Assembly: GCA_937902985.1 (NCBI GenBank) | Contig: CALFNG010000255.1 | Span: 1 to 64,000, forward strand | Source: an uncultured Myxococcales bacterium | GTDB taxonomy: Bacteria > Myxococcota_A > Polyangia > Polyangiales > Polyangiaceae | Length of the DNA: 64,000 nucleotides | Direction: 5' to 3' | Position numbers and translations under genes: made by a program | The notes under the pieces: generated by a model | The model's database searches: none | Told to the model about the DNA's origin: nothing | Seen by the model: the letters and a program-made list of their open reading frames with translations, nothing else | Part shown: positions 20,381 through 29,247 of the stretch, in pieces | How the letters are laid out: every line of letters begins with the position of its first letter | How positions within the stretch are numbered: the stretch's first letter is position 1

Positions 20381-21253
20381 ATGACCGACGACGCACGCGC
20401 CGAGCTCGGGAAGCTGGCTGCATCGCTGCGGGCGTACCTCGAGTGGCAACAGGACGCCGGGACGATCGGCTTCCCCCGCCGGGGCGATCCGGGAGTGCCC
20501 GTGACCGCCACGACGGAGCGCGCACCCGAGGCTGCGGCCATGCCCGCGACGACAGCGGTCCCCGCGCCCACGACTGCCGTCACTGCGACGGCGACAGCGA
20601 CAGCGACCTTCCCGGCGACGGCAACGGCGACGACGACTGCGACTGTGGTCGTGCCGGCGACCGATCGGTACGTCCGCCTTCCCGAGCTCGCCGCCGAAGT
20701 GTCCGTCTGCACCAAGTGCGGCCTCTCGGCAACGCGCACGCAGACCGTGTTCGCCCGCGGCAACCCCGACGCTGCCGTCTGCTTCGTCGGCGAGGCCCCG
20801 GGCGCAGAAGAGGACGCCCAGGGTCTGCCGTTCGTCGGAAGAGCCGGGCAGCTGCTCGACCGGATGATCGCCGCGATGGGCCTCTCGCCGGAGCGCGACG
20901 TCTATGTGTGCAACATCCTGAAGTGCCGCCCCCCCGGAAACCGCCGCCCCGAGCCCGACGAGATGGCAACCTGCATCCCCTACCTTCACGAGCAGCTCGC
21001 GCTCGTGAAGCCTCGGGTCATCGTCGCCATGGGGAACACGGCCGTGGCCGCCTTGCTCGACACGAAGCTCGGCATCACGAAGCTCCGGGGGCAGTTCAAG
21101 CTGTACCGGGGGCATACCCTCGTCATGCCGACCTACCACCCGTCGTACCTTCTGCGTCCGAGCCCACAGCAAACCGAGGCCAAGCGGCAGGCCTGGCAAG
21201 ACCTTCAGCTCGTCATGAAGGAGCTCGGCATCGAAGCGCGGACGCCTCCGTAA
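20381..21253 (+). CDS. Type-4 (4Fe-4S) uracil-DNA glycosylase with Thr/Ala-rich linker
   Basis: CFVGEAPGAEEDAQGLPFVGRAGQLLDRMI; VCNILKCRPPGNRRPEPDE; MPTYHPSYLLR. Confidence 0.92.
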   Translation: MTDDARAELGKLAASLRAYLEWQQDAGTIGFPRRGDPGVPVTATTERAPEAAAMPATTAVPAPTTAVTATATATATFPATATATTTATVVVPATDRYVRLPELAAEVSVCTKCGLSATRTQTVFARGNPDAAVCFVGEAPGAEEDAQGLPFVGRAGQLLDRMIAAMGLSPERDVYVCNILKCRPPGNRRPEPDEMATCIPYLHEQLALVKPRVIVAMGNTAVAALLDTKLGITKLRGQFKLYRGHTLVMPTYHPSYLLRPSPQQTEAKRQAWQDLQLVMKELGIEARTPP

Positions 21254-21486
21254 GCGTTCGTGACTCCGTAAGCGTTCGTGGCGCCTCGACGCTCCCACGG
21301 TCGCGCCGTCGAAGGCTTCGCGGCCGTTCGACCCTCTGAGCCTGAGCTGCGCGTCTTGGGGGACGGAGCGCGCTCATCCCCTACAAGCGCACCAAAAGAC
21401 CTGACATCTCGCGGCGCTCGGAGCTCTTTTGGTCTCGCCTCTTTGCGGTCTTAGGCGGCACAATGGGATCTCTCCTAGCTGCCCGC

Positions 21487-24288
21487 ATGGAAGCCCCGAT
21501 CGACGACCTCGTTTCGCGCTGGAGGGACAACCCGACCCCCACGATGACGGTGGCGCTCTGCGAGGCGCTGCGGGGGAGTTCGAGCTCCCTGGTCGAGCAG
21601 GTCGGCCAGTTCGCGACGCAGCGGCACTCGAGCGACGTCGTGGTCCTCGTGTCGGTTGCACGGATGTACCTCGACTCGAGCCGCTTCGCTGATGCACAAA
21701 ACGTCCTCGTTTCGGCGGGCAAGCAGGCCCCGCACGACGGCGACATCTACCGCTGGCTAGGCGAGACGCTCCTCAGGCGTGGTGATGCAGACCGCGCCGA
21801 GAAGGTGCTCAAACGCGCCATCCAGCTCGGCGCCGTCAGCCCCGACGCGAGGGTCTGGCTCGAACGGGCGCGGGTCTTCAAGCCCATGCAGGCGAAGGCG
21901 GGAGCCCGGGCCGTAGCCGCCGAGGTCGCGCACACGGCGCAGCCGGCGCGCGAGCTCCTCGACTCGATGAGCGAACACACGACCGACGTCCACCTGCCTC
22001 GCCCGCAGAACCTGCAGAAGCAGCCAATCCCCGCGTCGCTGGCCCTGCCGATCGAAGAGACGACCGACCCGCGGCGGTTCTCGAAGAGCGCGCAGACCTA
22101 CCCCAAGTCGTTCGATCCTCCGGCCGACGGCCTCTTCGCGAACGCGTCACTCCGGGCCGCCGTTTCCTCTCCGTCGCCGTCCGCATCGGGCGAGATCGAG
22201 ATCTCGGTCTCGGCGGTCGCTCCCCTCCCCACGGCGCCGACCCCGAAGCCTGCTGGCGCGCGCGCCGCGCGTCCGCTCCCGGCGCCTACGAACGGAATCG
22301 CCGCGAAGGCGCTGGCGCCCCCGACCGAGGGTCTCGTTCCGCACCCCCGCGACGTCCTCGACGCCCTGACCTTCGCGGGAATCTTCGAGCCCCAGGTCGA
22401 CGGTGCGGCGCGGCCGGCAGCGTGGGACAGGCCGGCCAGGGGGCCCAAGCGCAAGGGCAGCGGCGCGCTCATCGGCGGCATGGTGCTCTTCGTCGCGGCC
22501 AGCATCGGGACGTACGTCTTCTATCAACACAAACGCGCCGGCGATCACCTGCAGTCCGACGCCCTCCTCGTGACCGTCGAGGTGCAGCTCCACGCGGCGA
22601 AACCCGACACGTTGCCCCACGTGGAGCAAGAGCTCGCGCAGGCCCTGCAGCTGGAGTCGCGCAGCCCTCGCGCGGCCCTCGACTGGACGCAAGACCGGGC
22701 CATGGTCGGTCTCATCAAGGCCGGCGAAGACGTCGCCTTCGAAGACGCGATGACACGCGCGAAGGAGGTCGGCGTCCCCGAAGAGAAATACGCGTTCGCG
22801 CGCGTCGCGTCGTTCCTCTTCCAGGGAGACACGGCGGGGGCGGCGGCGGTGCTTCCACACTGGGATGGGCCCGCGGCGGCCGACTCGTGGTACCAGCTCG
22901 TCGCGGGGGCCGCGCTCGAGCGAGCGGGCGATGCGCGGGCGCGCGACCGCTACCGGTCCGCAGCGAAGCTCGACCCGAACCTGGTCCCGGCGCAGGTCGG
23001 GCTCGCGCGGGTGACGGCGATCGCGGGCGACGCGCAAGATGGGATGAAACTGGCGAAGGCGCTCCGCATCAAACTTCCCGATCGCGCCGAGCCGATCGCG
23101 CTGGTCGCGCTCGCGTGGGGGCGCGATCCGCTGCGCGAAGACAGCCCGACACCGACGGAGGTCGATCAGGTTCGCGCCCGCCTCGACGAGCTGCCGTCGG
23201 GGCTCAAGTTCGTCCCCCACGCGGTCGCCGCCCTCGGCGCGCTCGACAAGCGCGGCGTCGACGACGCGCGGGCGGCCGTGCAGCGCGGGCTCGCGGTCGC
23301 CGATTCGCCTGGCGCCGCGGTCTGGCTGGGAACGATCTCCCTGCAGTTCGGCGACGAGGCCCTCGCGCGCAAGGCAGCCCTCGCGGCGCTGCAGCTCTCG
23401 GCGGCGTACGAGCCGGCCCGAGCGCTCGCCGCGCGGGTGGCCCTGCTCGGGGGCCGCCTCGACGAGGCCCTCAAGGCCACCGAAGATCTCGATCCGACGT
23501 CGCCCGACGTCGCGGTCGTGAGAGCGGCGTCGGCCTACGAGCGACTCGATCCCGACGGAGCGGCGCGCGGCCTCGATGCACTGGCCACGGACGCCCGCAA
23601 GCAGCCGTTCGTGGCGTCGCTGGCGCTCGCGCCCGACGTCCTCGCAGGACGCGTGCGGCTCGATCCGACGAAGCTCATGGCGCTCGCTGACAACGACGAC
23701 GCGCCCTGGAGCAACCTCATCGCCATGGACGTCGCGCTCGACGCCGGGGACCTCGCGGGGGCCGACAAGATCGCGACGAGCTGGGGGAAGGGAGCCGAGG
23801 CGCAGCCTCTGCTCGCCATTCGCCTCGCGCGTCTGGCGCGCTACGAGGGCCGGCTCGACGCCGCGGAGGCCCTGTCGCAAACCGCGCTCAACTCGGCGAC
23901 GGTGACTCCGCGCATCCTCTTCGAGCGCGCCTTCACGCTCGTCGCCCGCGGGCGCTCGCCCGACATCGGGCCGCTCCTCGCCCGCTATCCCCTGGTCCTC
24001 GGGCCCCTGGCGACGTGGCTCAGCGCGTACGCCACGGCGTCGACCGGCGGTATCGATGCCGCGAAGGGCAAGACCGCGTCTCTCGATCCGCCGCCCGGTA
24101 CGTCCCCCCTCGAGGCCCGGATCGCGGCGGCCGCGGCCCTCGGCGCGATGAAAGACCATCGCCGTGGCGCGGACTACGTCCACGACGTCCTCCAGAGCGG
24201 CAGCCTCAACCCGGACCTGGTGAACGCGGCGCTCGCGCTCGGGTTCCACAAGGTCGACCACTACAAGCGCCGGCCGACGTACGAGTAG
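21487..24288 (+). CDS. Large TPR-containing membrane protein
   Basis: N-terminal TPR-like repeats, one central TM (GALIGGMVLFVAASIGTYVFY), further TPR-like C-terminal half. Confidence 0.75.
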   Translation: MEAPIDDLVSRWRDNPTPTMTVALCEALRGSSSSLVEQVGQFATQRHSSDVVVLVSVARMYLDSSRFADAQNVLVSAGKQAPHDGDIYRWLGETLLRRGDADRAEKVLKRAIQLGAVSPDARVWLERARVFKPMQAKAGARAVAAEVAHTAQPARELLDSMSEHTTDVHLPRPQNLQKQPIPASLALPIEETTDPRRFSKSAQTYPKSFDPPADGLFANASLRAAVSSPSPSASGEIEISVSAVAPLPTAPTPKPAGARAARPLPAPTNGIAAKALAPPTEGLVPHPRDVLDALTFAGIFEPQVDGAARPAAWDRPARGPKRKGSGALIGGMVLFVAASIGTYVFYQHKRAGDHLQSDALLVTVEVQLHAAKPDTLPHVEQELAQALQLESRSPRAALDWTQDRAMVGLIKAGEDVAFEDAMTRAKEVGVPEEKYAFARVASFLFQGDTAGAAAVLPHWDGPAAADSWYQLVAGAALERAGDARARDRYRSAAKLDPNLVPAQVGLARVTAIAGDAQDGMKLAKALRIKLPDRAEPIALVALAWGRDPLREDSPTPTEVDQVRARLDELPSGLKFVPHAVAALGALDKRGVDDARAAVQRGLAVADSPGAAVWLGTISLQFGDEALARKAALAALQLSAAYEPARALAARVALLGGRLDEALKATEDLDPTSPDVAVVRAASAYERLDPDGAARGLDALATDARKQPFVASLALAPDVLAGRVRLDPTKLMALADNDDAPWSNLIAMDVALDAGDLAGADKIATSWGKGAEAQPLLAIRLARLARYEGRLDAAEALSQTALNSATVTPRILFERAFTLVARGRSPDIGPLLARYPLVLGPLATWLSAYATASTGGIDAAKGKTASLDPPPGTSPLEARIAAAAALGAMKDHRRGADYVHDVLQSGSLNPDLVNAALALGFHKVDHYKRRPTYE

Positions 24289-24310
24289 TCTGCGCGCGGT
24301 CGTCACACCC

Positions 24311-25486
24311 TTGCGACCCGCACCACCGCAGAGAGACGTTTGCCCCGGCTGTCGAAGGCCGGCGAGCGTCTGCTACTGCCGCTTCGTCACGACGTTCGCG
24401 ACGCGAACCCGCGTGGTCGTGTTGCAGCATCCGCGGGAGCGCGACATGCCGGTCAACACGGCGCGGATCGCGTCGCTCTGCCTGCCCGCGGCCGAGGTTC
24501 ACGTGGGCCTGCGCCTCCCTGATCGGCGGGTGCTGGCAGACCCGTTGCGGCCCGCGGTGCTCCTCTACCCGGGGCCCGGCGCCGTCGACGTCGAGCGCCT
24601 TCCATCGGGGTCCGTAGGGCTTTCCGCTCTCACCCTCGTGGTCATCGACGGCACATGGTCGCAGGCAAAGAAGCTGGTCCGGCTGAACCCCGAGCTCGCC
24701 GCGCTCCCGCGGTACGCGTTCCGCCCACCGAGCCCGAGCGAGTACCGTATCCGGCGAGAGCCTCACGAAGATTACGTCTCCACCCTCGAGGCGCTCGTCC
24801 ACGTCCTCGGCGTGCTCGAAGGCGATCGCGACCGCTTCTTGCCGATGCTCCGGCCCTTCCGCGCCATGGTCGACGCCCAGATCGCGTTCGCAACGTCGAG
24901 TCGAAGCCGGCGGCGCGTCCGGAACCCGAAGGCTCGTATGCCCGTCGATCCGCGGGCGCGCCTTCCGCCGGCGCTTCGAGGCCGCCCTCGCGATCTCGTG
25001 TGCGTCCACGCCGAAGCGAACGCGTGGCCCTACGGCGCGACCGAGCGCGCAACATGCCCCGAGGAGCTCGTGCACTGGGTCGCGTGTCGACCCGCGACGG
25101 GCGAGGCTTTCGAGGCCATCGTCGCGCCGCGGCACTCGTTGTGCTCGAAGACGCCGTGGCACCTCGGCATGGAGGCCTCCGCGCTCATCGGGGGAATGGC
25201 AGTCGGCGCGCTGCACGAACGATGGGCGCGCTTCGTCCGGCCGAGCGACGTCGTCTGCGCCTGGGGAACCCACACGCTGGCGCTCTTCGAGGCCGCGGGC
25301 GGCGCCTTGCCGGCGACGCGCGTCGACTTGCGCCTAGCCGCGCGCGGGTACTCGAACGGGGCCGTCGGAACGATGGACTCGTTCCGCGAGAGCCTCGGGG
25401 TGAGCGCACCGGCGCCACGCGCCGCCGGCCGCGCGGGCGCGCGCCTCGCGACCCTCGCAGCCATCGCCTCGTATCTGGCGTCCTAG
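24311..25486 (+). CDS. DTW-domain protein (tRNA aminocarboxypropyltransferase-like) with C-terminal extension
   Basis: CPGCRRPASVCYC; VVVLQHPRERDMPVNTARIA; VVIDGTWSQAKKLVRLNPEL; ~180-aa C-terminal domain; TTG start. Confidence 0.85.
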   Translation: MRPAPPQRDVCPGCRRPASVCYCRFVTTFATRTRVVVLQHPRERDMPVNTARIASLCLPAAEVHVGLRLPDRRVLADPLRPAVLLYPGPGAVDVERLPSGSVGLSALTLVVIDGTWSQAKKLVRLNPELAALPRYAFRPPSPSEYRIRREPHEDYVSTLEALVHVLGVLEGDRDRFLPMLRPFRAMVDAQIAFATSSRSRRRVRNPKARMPVDPRARLPPALRGRPRDLVCVHAEANAWPYGATERATCPEELVHWVACRPATGEAFEAIVAPRHSLCSKTPWHLGMEASALIGGMAVGALHERWARFVRPSDVVCAWGTHTLALFEAAGGALPATRVDLRLAARGYSNGAVGTMDSFRESLGVSAPAPRAAGRAGARLATLAAIASYLAS

Positions 25487-25501
25487 CGTGCCGGCGCGCG
25501 A

Positions 25502-25609
25502 CGAACGCAGCGTACTCGGAGCCAGCCCGAGCACACGCGCAGCGCCGCCGCGACCCTCGATGATCCAGTTCAGACGTTCGAGCACGGGGGTGATGCCGCG
25601 CGGTTCGAG
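25502..25609 (-). pseudogene. Remnant of a Fis-type (HTH_8) C-terminal domain of a sigma54-type activator
   Basis: Minus-strand EPRGITPVLERLNWIIEGRGGAARVLGLAPSTLRS with no AAA+ domain upstream. Confidence 0.55.
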
Positions 25610-25733
25610 CGCCGCGGCTCCCGGGGTCGCGCCGCGCGCGCGGCCGGCACCTCACCGCCCGGTCGCGCCGGTCGCGCCGAAGCCGGTGAAACCCGCCGTG
25701 CACCGCGAGAGCTCGCAGATGTAGCCTGTCGGC

Positions 25734-25844
25734 ATGATCGGGATCCGGATCGGCGCGTGGGTCGTTTTCGGGATGGCGTGCGCCGGGGTCAGCGCCGCGA
25801 CGCCCGGCGGGGCGAGCCTCTCGATCGCCGGTCGCTTCGAATGA
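25734..25844 (+). CDS. 36-aa small ORF, hydrophobic, ATGA-overlapping the S1 gene
   Basis: MIGIRIGAWVVFGMACAGVSAATPGGASLSIAGRFE*; TGA at 25842-25844 overlaps ATG at 25841. Confidence 0.4.
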   Translation: MIGIRIGAWVVFGMACAGVSAATPGGASLSIAGRFE

Positions 25845-26539
25845 CGTCGAAGCCGCCCCCCGCCTCTCGCGCCAAGCCCCCCAAGCGCGCCACGCTCGAG
25901 GTCGGGGAAGTCGCGTTCCTGACGGTGACCGATCTCGTTCCGTTCGGAGCCTTCGTCGACTGGGGGCTGCCGAAGGAGCTGCTCGTGCCGCTGAAGGAGC
26001 AAACGCGCGACCTGAAAGTGGGCGAGCGGCATCCGATCGGGCTCTACATCGACGACACCGGACGTCACGCCGGGACGATGCGCGTGAGCGAGATGCTGAG
26101 CGCCGCGAAGGGCGAGTTCTCGCTCGACGAATGGGTCGAGGGCGAGGCCTGGCGCAACGACCCCGACATCGGCCTCTTCGTCATCGTCGAGCGCGCCTGC
26201 GTCGGCCTCGTGCCGGAGAGCGAGCCGCACGAGCTGACGCGCGGCCAGGCCGCGAGGTTTCGCGTCACGAACATCTTGCCCGACGGAAAGATCGAGCTCT
26301 CGCTGCGCGGCCTGGCCCACGAAGAGCTGGGGAACGACGCACGGAGGATCCTGACCGCTATCGCGCGCGGCGATGCCGAAGAGGTCGGCAACCAATCGAC
26401 GCCCGAAGAGATCCGAGCGATCTTCGGCCTCAGCAAGAAGGCCTTCAAGCGCGCGGTGGGGCGTCTCCTCAAGGACGGCGCGCTGGCGTTCGACCCGGAC
26501 GGCTTGCTCGTGGTCACGGGTCGCGAGCCAGCTCCATGA
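25841..26539 (+). CDS. S1-like RNA-binding protein, CvfB-like
   Basis: VGEVAFLTVTDLVPFGAFVDWGLPKELLVPLKEQ; repeated S1-like segments; C-terminal winged-helix-like region. Confidence 0.85.
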   Translation: MTSKPPPASRAKPPKRATLEVGEVAFLTVTDLVPFGAFVDWGLPKELLVPLKEQTRDLKVGERHPIGLYIDDTGRHAGTMRVSEMLSAAKGEFSLDEWVEGEAWRNDPDIGLFVIVERACVGLVPESEPHELTRGQAARFRVTNILPDGKIELSLRGLAHEELGNDARRILTAIARGDAEEVGNQSTPEEIRAIFGLSKKAFKRAVGRLLKDGALAFDPDGLLVVTGREPAP

Positions 26540-26638
26540 GCGCGGCGCCCGCGATCGTCGACGACCTCGCCGCGGAAGGCTTGGCGCCGAGCGCCACGGG
26601 GCTCGCTCCCGCCGGGGCGTGACGGGCGCCCCCGATCG

Positions 26639-27016
26639 ATGCTCAAAATCCACGAGACCCTCACCGCGACCGGCGAAGCGTCGCTCGTGCACTTGGCGAT
26701 CGACTCCGGGGAGCTGGCGCTGGTGCTCGACGACAAGGAACCACTCGCGCTCGGAGAGAGCGCGCTCGAGGCCGTGATGGCGCGCTTCGGTGCGCCGCTC
26801 GAGCCCTCGGAGCCGCTCATCGCCGTTGCGACGCTCGATCTGGGGGGCGGCCGCGCCGTTCGCCACGTCCGTCACCTCGCCCTCTACGACGTCATCGCGC
26901 GAGACTTCGTCGTTTACGACGTGCCCGGCCGCGACTCGCTTTGCGCCCTCGCGATCACCGTCTCCGCCGCGCTGGCCCACCTCGCCCGCGCAAACCTCGC
27001 CGCGCGCAAGACGTAG
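26639..27016 (+). CDS. Hypothetical protein (125 aa)
   Basis: Balanced ORF, stop 2 nt from the convergent WYL gene stop. Confidence 0.6.
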   Translation: MLKIHETLTATGEASLVHLAIDSGELALVLDDKEPLALGESALEAVMARFGAPLEPSEPLIAVATLDLGGGRAVRHVRHLALYDVIARDFVVYDVPGRDSLCALAITVSAALAHLARANLAARKT

Positions 27017-27018
27017 AC

Positions 27019-27984
27019 TTAGAGGCGCCCGTCGGCGTGAGCGCGCAGGAGACGCTCGGTGAGGCGCTTCACGTGATCCCGCAGCTCCGGCGGCTCGCGG
27101 ACGTCGAAGTCGACGCCGATCGAGATGATCCACGCGGCCAATCCCTCGAGCGAGAAGGCGCCGATATGGAGCAGGCACGAGCGCTCGTCGACGGGCTCGA
27201 GCTTGCCGCTCATCGGCGAGATGCGGTCGCGGAGCGACTCGAACGGGGCGTGCAGCGTGACGCGCGCGCGGATCCTGTAGGCCACCGACGCCACGCCCCG
27301 CGTGACGTACGCGCCGACGTCGTCGTCGGGCGAGCTGCGAGGCAAGAAGCGCGCGCCCGTGGGCGCGGGGGAGTCGACCCGGTCGATGCGGAACGTCCGC
27401 CAGTCGTTCCGGTCGCCGTCCCACGCCACGAGATACCAGCGGCCTTGCGTGTGCACGATGCGATGGGGCTCGACAGTGCGCGAGGTCGAGGCGCCCGCGT
27501 GGTCGCGGTACGAGAAGCGAAGCTCGTGCCGCTCGGAGCAGGCGGACGCGAGCGACGAGACGTCGCTCATCTTCACGGTCGGCCCCGAGTCGGCCAGTCG
27601 CACGATCGACGACCGGAGCGCTGCCAGCCGTCGGCGAATGCGCTTCGGCAACACCTGCTCGAGCTTCGCGAGGGCGCGCGCCGAGGCCTCGCCGATCTCC
27701 GCCACGGACCCGCCCGCCGCGGTTTGCAAGCCGACCGCGACGGCGACGGCCTCGTCGTCGTCGAGCAGCAAGGGCGGGAGCGACGCGCCCGCGCCGAGCT
27801 TGTATCCGCCCGCAGTCCCCGACGTGGAGTGAACCGGGTACCCGAGGCTCCGCAAGCGGTCGACATCGCGGCGCAATGTTCGCTCCGTGACCTCGAGGCG
27901 GCGGGCGAGCTCGCCACCCGTCCAGAACTCGCGCGCTTGGAGGATCGAGAGGAGCCGCAAGAGGCGCGCGGACGTGAGGAGCAT
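27019..27984 (-). CDS. HTH/WYL-domain transcriptional regulator (YafY-like)
   Basis: LLRLLSILQAREFWTGGELARRLEVTERTLRRDVDRLRSLGYPVHS; WYLVAWDGDRNDWRTFRIDRV. Confidence 0.92.
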   Translation of the reverse strand: MLLTSARLLRLLSILQAREFWTGGELARRLEVTERTLRRDVDRLRSLGYPVHSTSGTAGGYKLGAGASLPPLLLDDDEAVAVAVGLQTAAGGSVAEIGEASARALAKLEQVLPKRIRRRLAALRSSIVRLADSGPTVKMSDVSSLASACSERHELRFSYRDHAGASTSRTVEPHRIVHTQGRWYLVAWDGDRNDWRTFRIDRVDSPAPTGARFLPRSSPDDDVGAYVTRGVASVAYRIRARVTLHAPFESLRDRISPMSGKLEPVDERSCLLHIGAFSLEGLAAWIISIGVDFDVREPPELRDHVKRLTERLLRAHADGRL

Positions 27985-28046
27985 TCGTAGACTCTGGCAC
28001 ACGTCGCGGACCGATCCTGTCCGCAACGTCTGCCATGGTCTGACCC

Positions 28047-28352
28047 ATGGCCTGCGTAGTCGCCTGCGTTCTCGCTCACGCCCTCGCGGAATCGGAAAGC
28101 GCGCCCCCGGCTCGACGGCAGCGATCCGGCGGGGAGACTCGCAGAGGCGCCGGCGGCGGCGAGCGGCCGCTCCGGTGCGGCGGGTGCGCCGCGTCGTTCG
28201 AGCCCCACGCGTGGCTCGCGTTGCCCCTCGTCGCGGTGCTGGCGGGGGAGGCGATCGCCTCGCACGTGATCAAGTGGCCGCTCGGCGTGCGCATCGAGAT
28301 CCGCCGCTGCCTTCGCTGCGGACGGTCGATGGCGCGAACGACCGAGCCGTAG
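28047..28352 (+). CDS. Small zinc-ribbon-like protein
   Basis: RCGGC...RCLRCGRSM paired Cys motifs, divergent from WYL gene. Confidence 0.5.
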   Translation: MACVVACVLAHALAESESAPPARRQRSGGETRRGAGGGERPLRCGGCAASFEPHAWLALPLVAVLAGEAIASHVIKWPLGVRIEIRRCLRCGRSMARTTEP

Positions 28353-28387
28353 CGACGACGGCGCAGGCGATTTACATTCGCGAGACG

Positions 28388-28429
28388 ATGAAGAAGCTCG
28401 CCGTCGACGTCTGGTCCGACATCGCCTGC
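28388..28429 (+). pseudogene. 5' remnant of a FrnE/DsbA-family oxidoreductase gene
   Basis: MKKLAVDVWSDIAC matches the typical N-terminus (MKxLxIDVxSDxxCPWCYIGK) but sequence diverges right at the CPWC active site. Confidence 0.6.
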
Positions 28430-28439
28430 TCGCGGTCTC

Positions 28440-29228
28440 TCACGGCGACTGAGCCACGTCGGCGATCCACGCGTCGATGAGGCGGCGCGCGATGCTCACC
28501 CGCGGCGGGATCGCGGGGAGCTCGGTGACGCGAAACCAGCGGGCGTCGAGGATCTCGCTGCCGTCGGGGCGGATGTCGCCGCCGGCCCATTCGGCGAAGT
28601 AGCCGACCATGAGCGAGTGCGGAAATGGCCAAGGCTGGCTGCCGAAGTAGCGCGTCGACGTGACCTCGATCCCCACCTCTTCGCGCACTTCGCGCGCGAG
28701 CGTCTCTTCGAGCGACTCGCCGATCTCCACGAAGCCGGCGAGCGTGCTGTAGAACGCGCCGGGAAAGCGGGCGCCGCGGGCCAGGAGCGCCTCGTCGCCT
28801 CGCCTCACGAGGACGATGACCGCCGGCGCGATGCGCGGGTAGCCCAGGAAGTCGCACTTGGGGCAGCGCATGCAGCGCTGGTTGGGGATCCGCTGCATCG
28901 GCGTCGCGCATCGCCCGCAGAAGCGGTGGGTGTCGCCCCACTCGACGATCTGGCTCGCGCGGCCCGCCATCATGAAGCGCGCGTCGCCGAGCGACGCGTA
29001 GAGACCACGAAGCGGGCCGACCTTGAACGGCGCGGCCACGGGCCCCTTGCCGAGGGCGGCCGCGATCGCGGGCGTACCGTCGTCGAGCGCGCCGAGATCG
29101 TGGCCGCCTTCCGCGAGGACCCCGAGCGCAGCGGCGTCGTCGTCGTCGGGCAGCTCGACCCGATCGCCGTCGCTGCGAACGACGAGGCCTTCGGGATGGA
29201 CCAGAAACCATGCGCGCGGCGGCATCAT
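28440..29228 (-). CDS. nudC: NAD(+) diphosphatase, Nudix family with zinc ribbon
   Basis: FCGRCATPMQRIPNQRCMRCPKC; GFVEIGESLEETLAREVREEVGIEV; SQPWPFPHSLMVGYFAEW. Confidence 0.93.
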   Translation of the reverse strand: MMPPRAWFLVHPEGLVVRSDGDRVELPDDDDAAALGVLAEGGHDLGALDDGTPAIAAALGKGPVAAPFKVGPLRGLYASLGDARFMMAGRASQIVEWGDTHRFCGRCATPMQRIPNQRCMRCPKCDFLGYPRIAPAVIVLVRRGDEALLARGARFPGAFYSTLAGFVEIGESLEETLAREVREEVGIEVTSTRYFGSQPWPFPHSLMVGYFAEWAGGDIRPDGSEILDARWFRVTELPAIPPRVSIARRLIDAWIADVAQSP

Positions 29229-29247
29229 GACGAATACCGTAGCGTGG

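Noticed and set aside
21391-21433. ACCAAAAGA...TCTTTTGGT inverted repeat upstream of the TPR gene
   Set aside because: Only 9 bp with a 24-nt loop and no T-tract; noted but too weak to call an operator or terminator.
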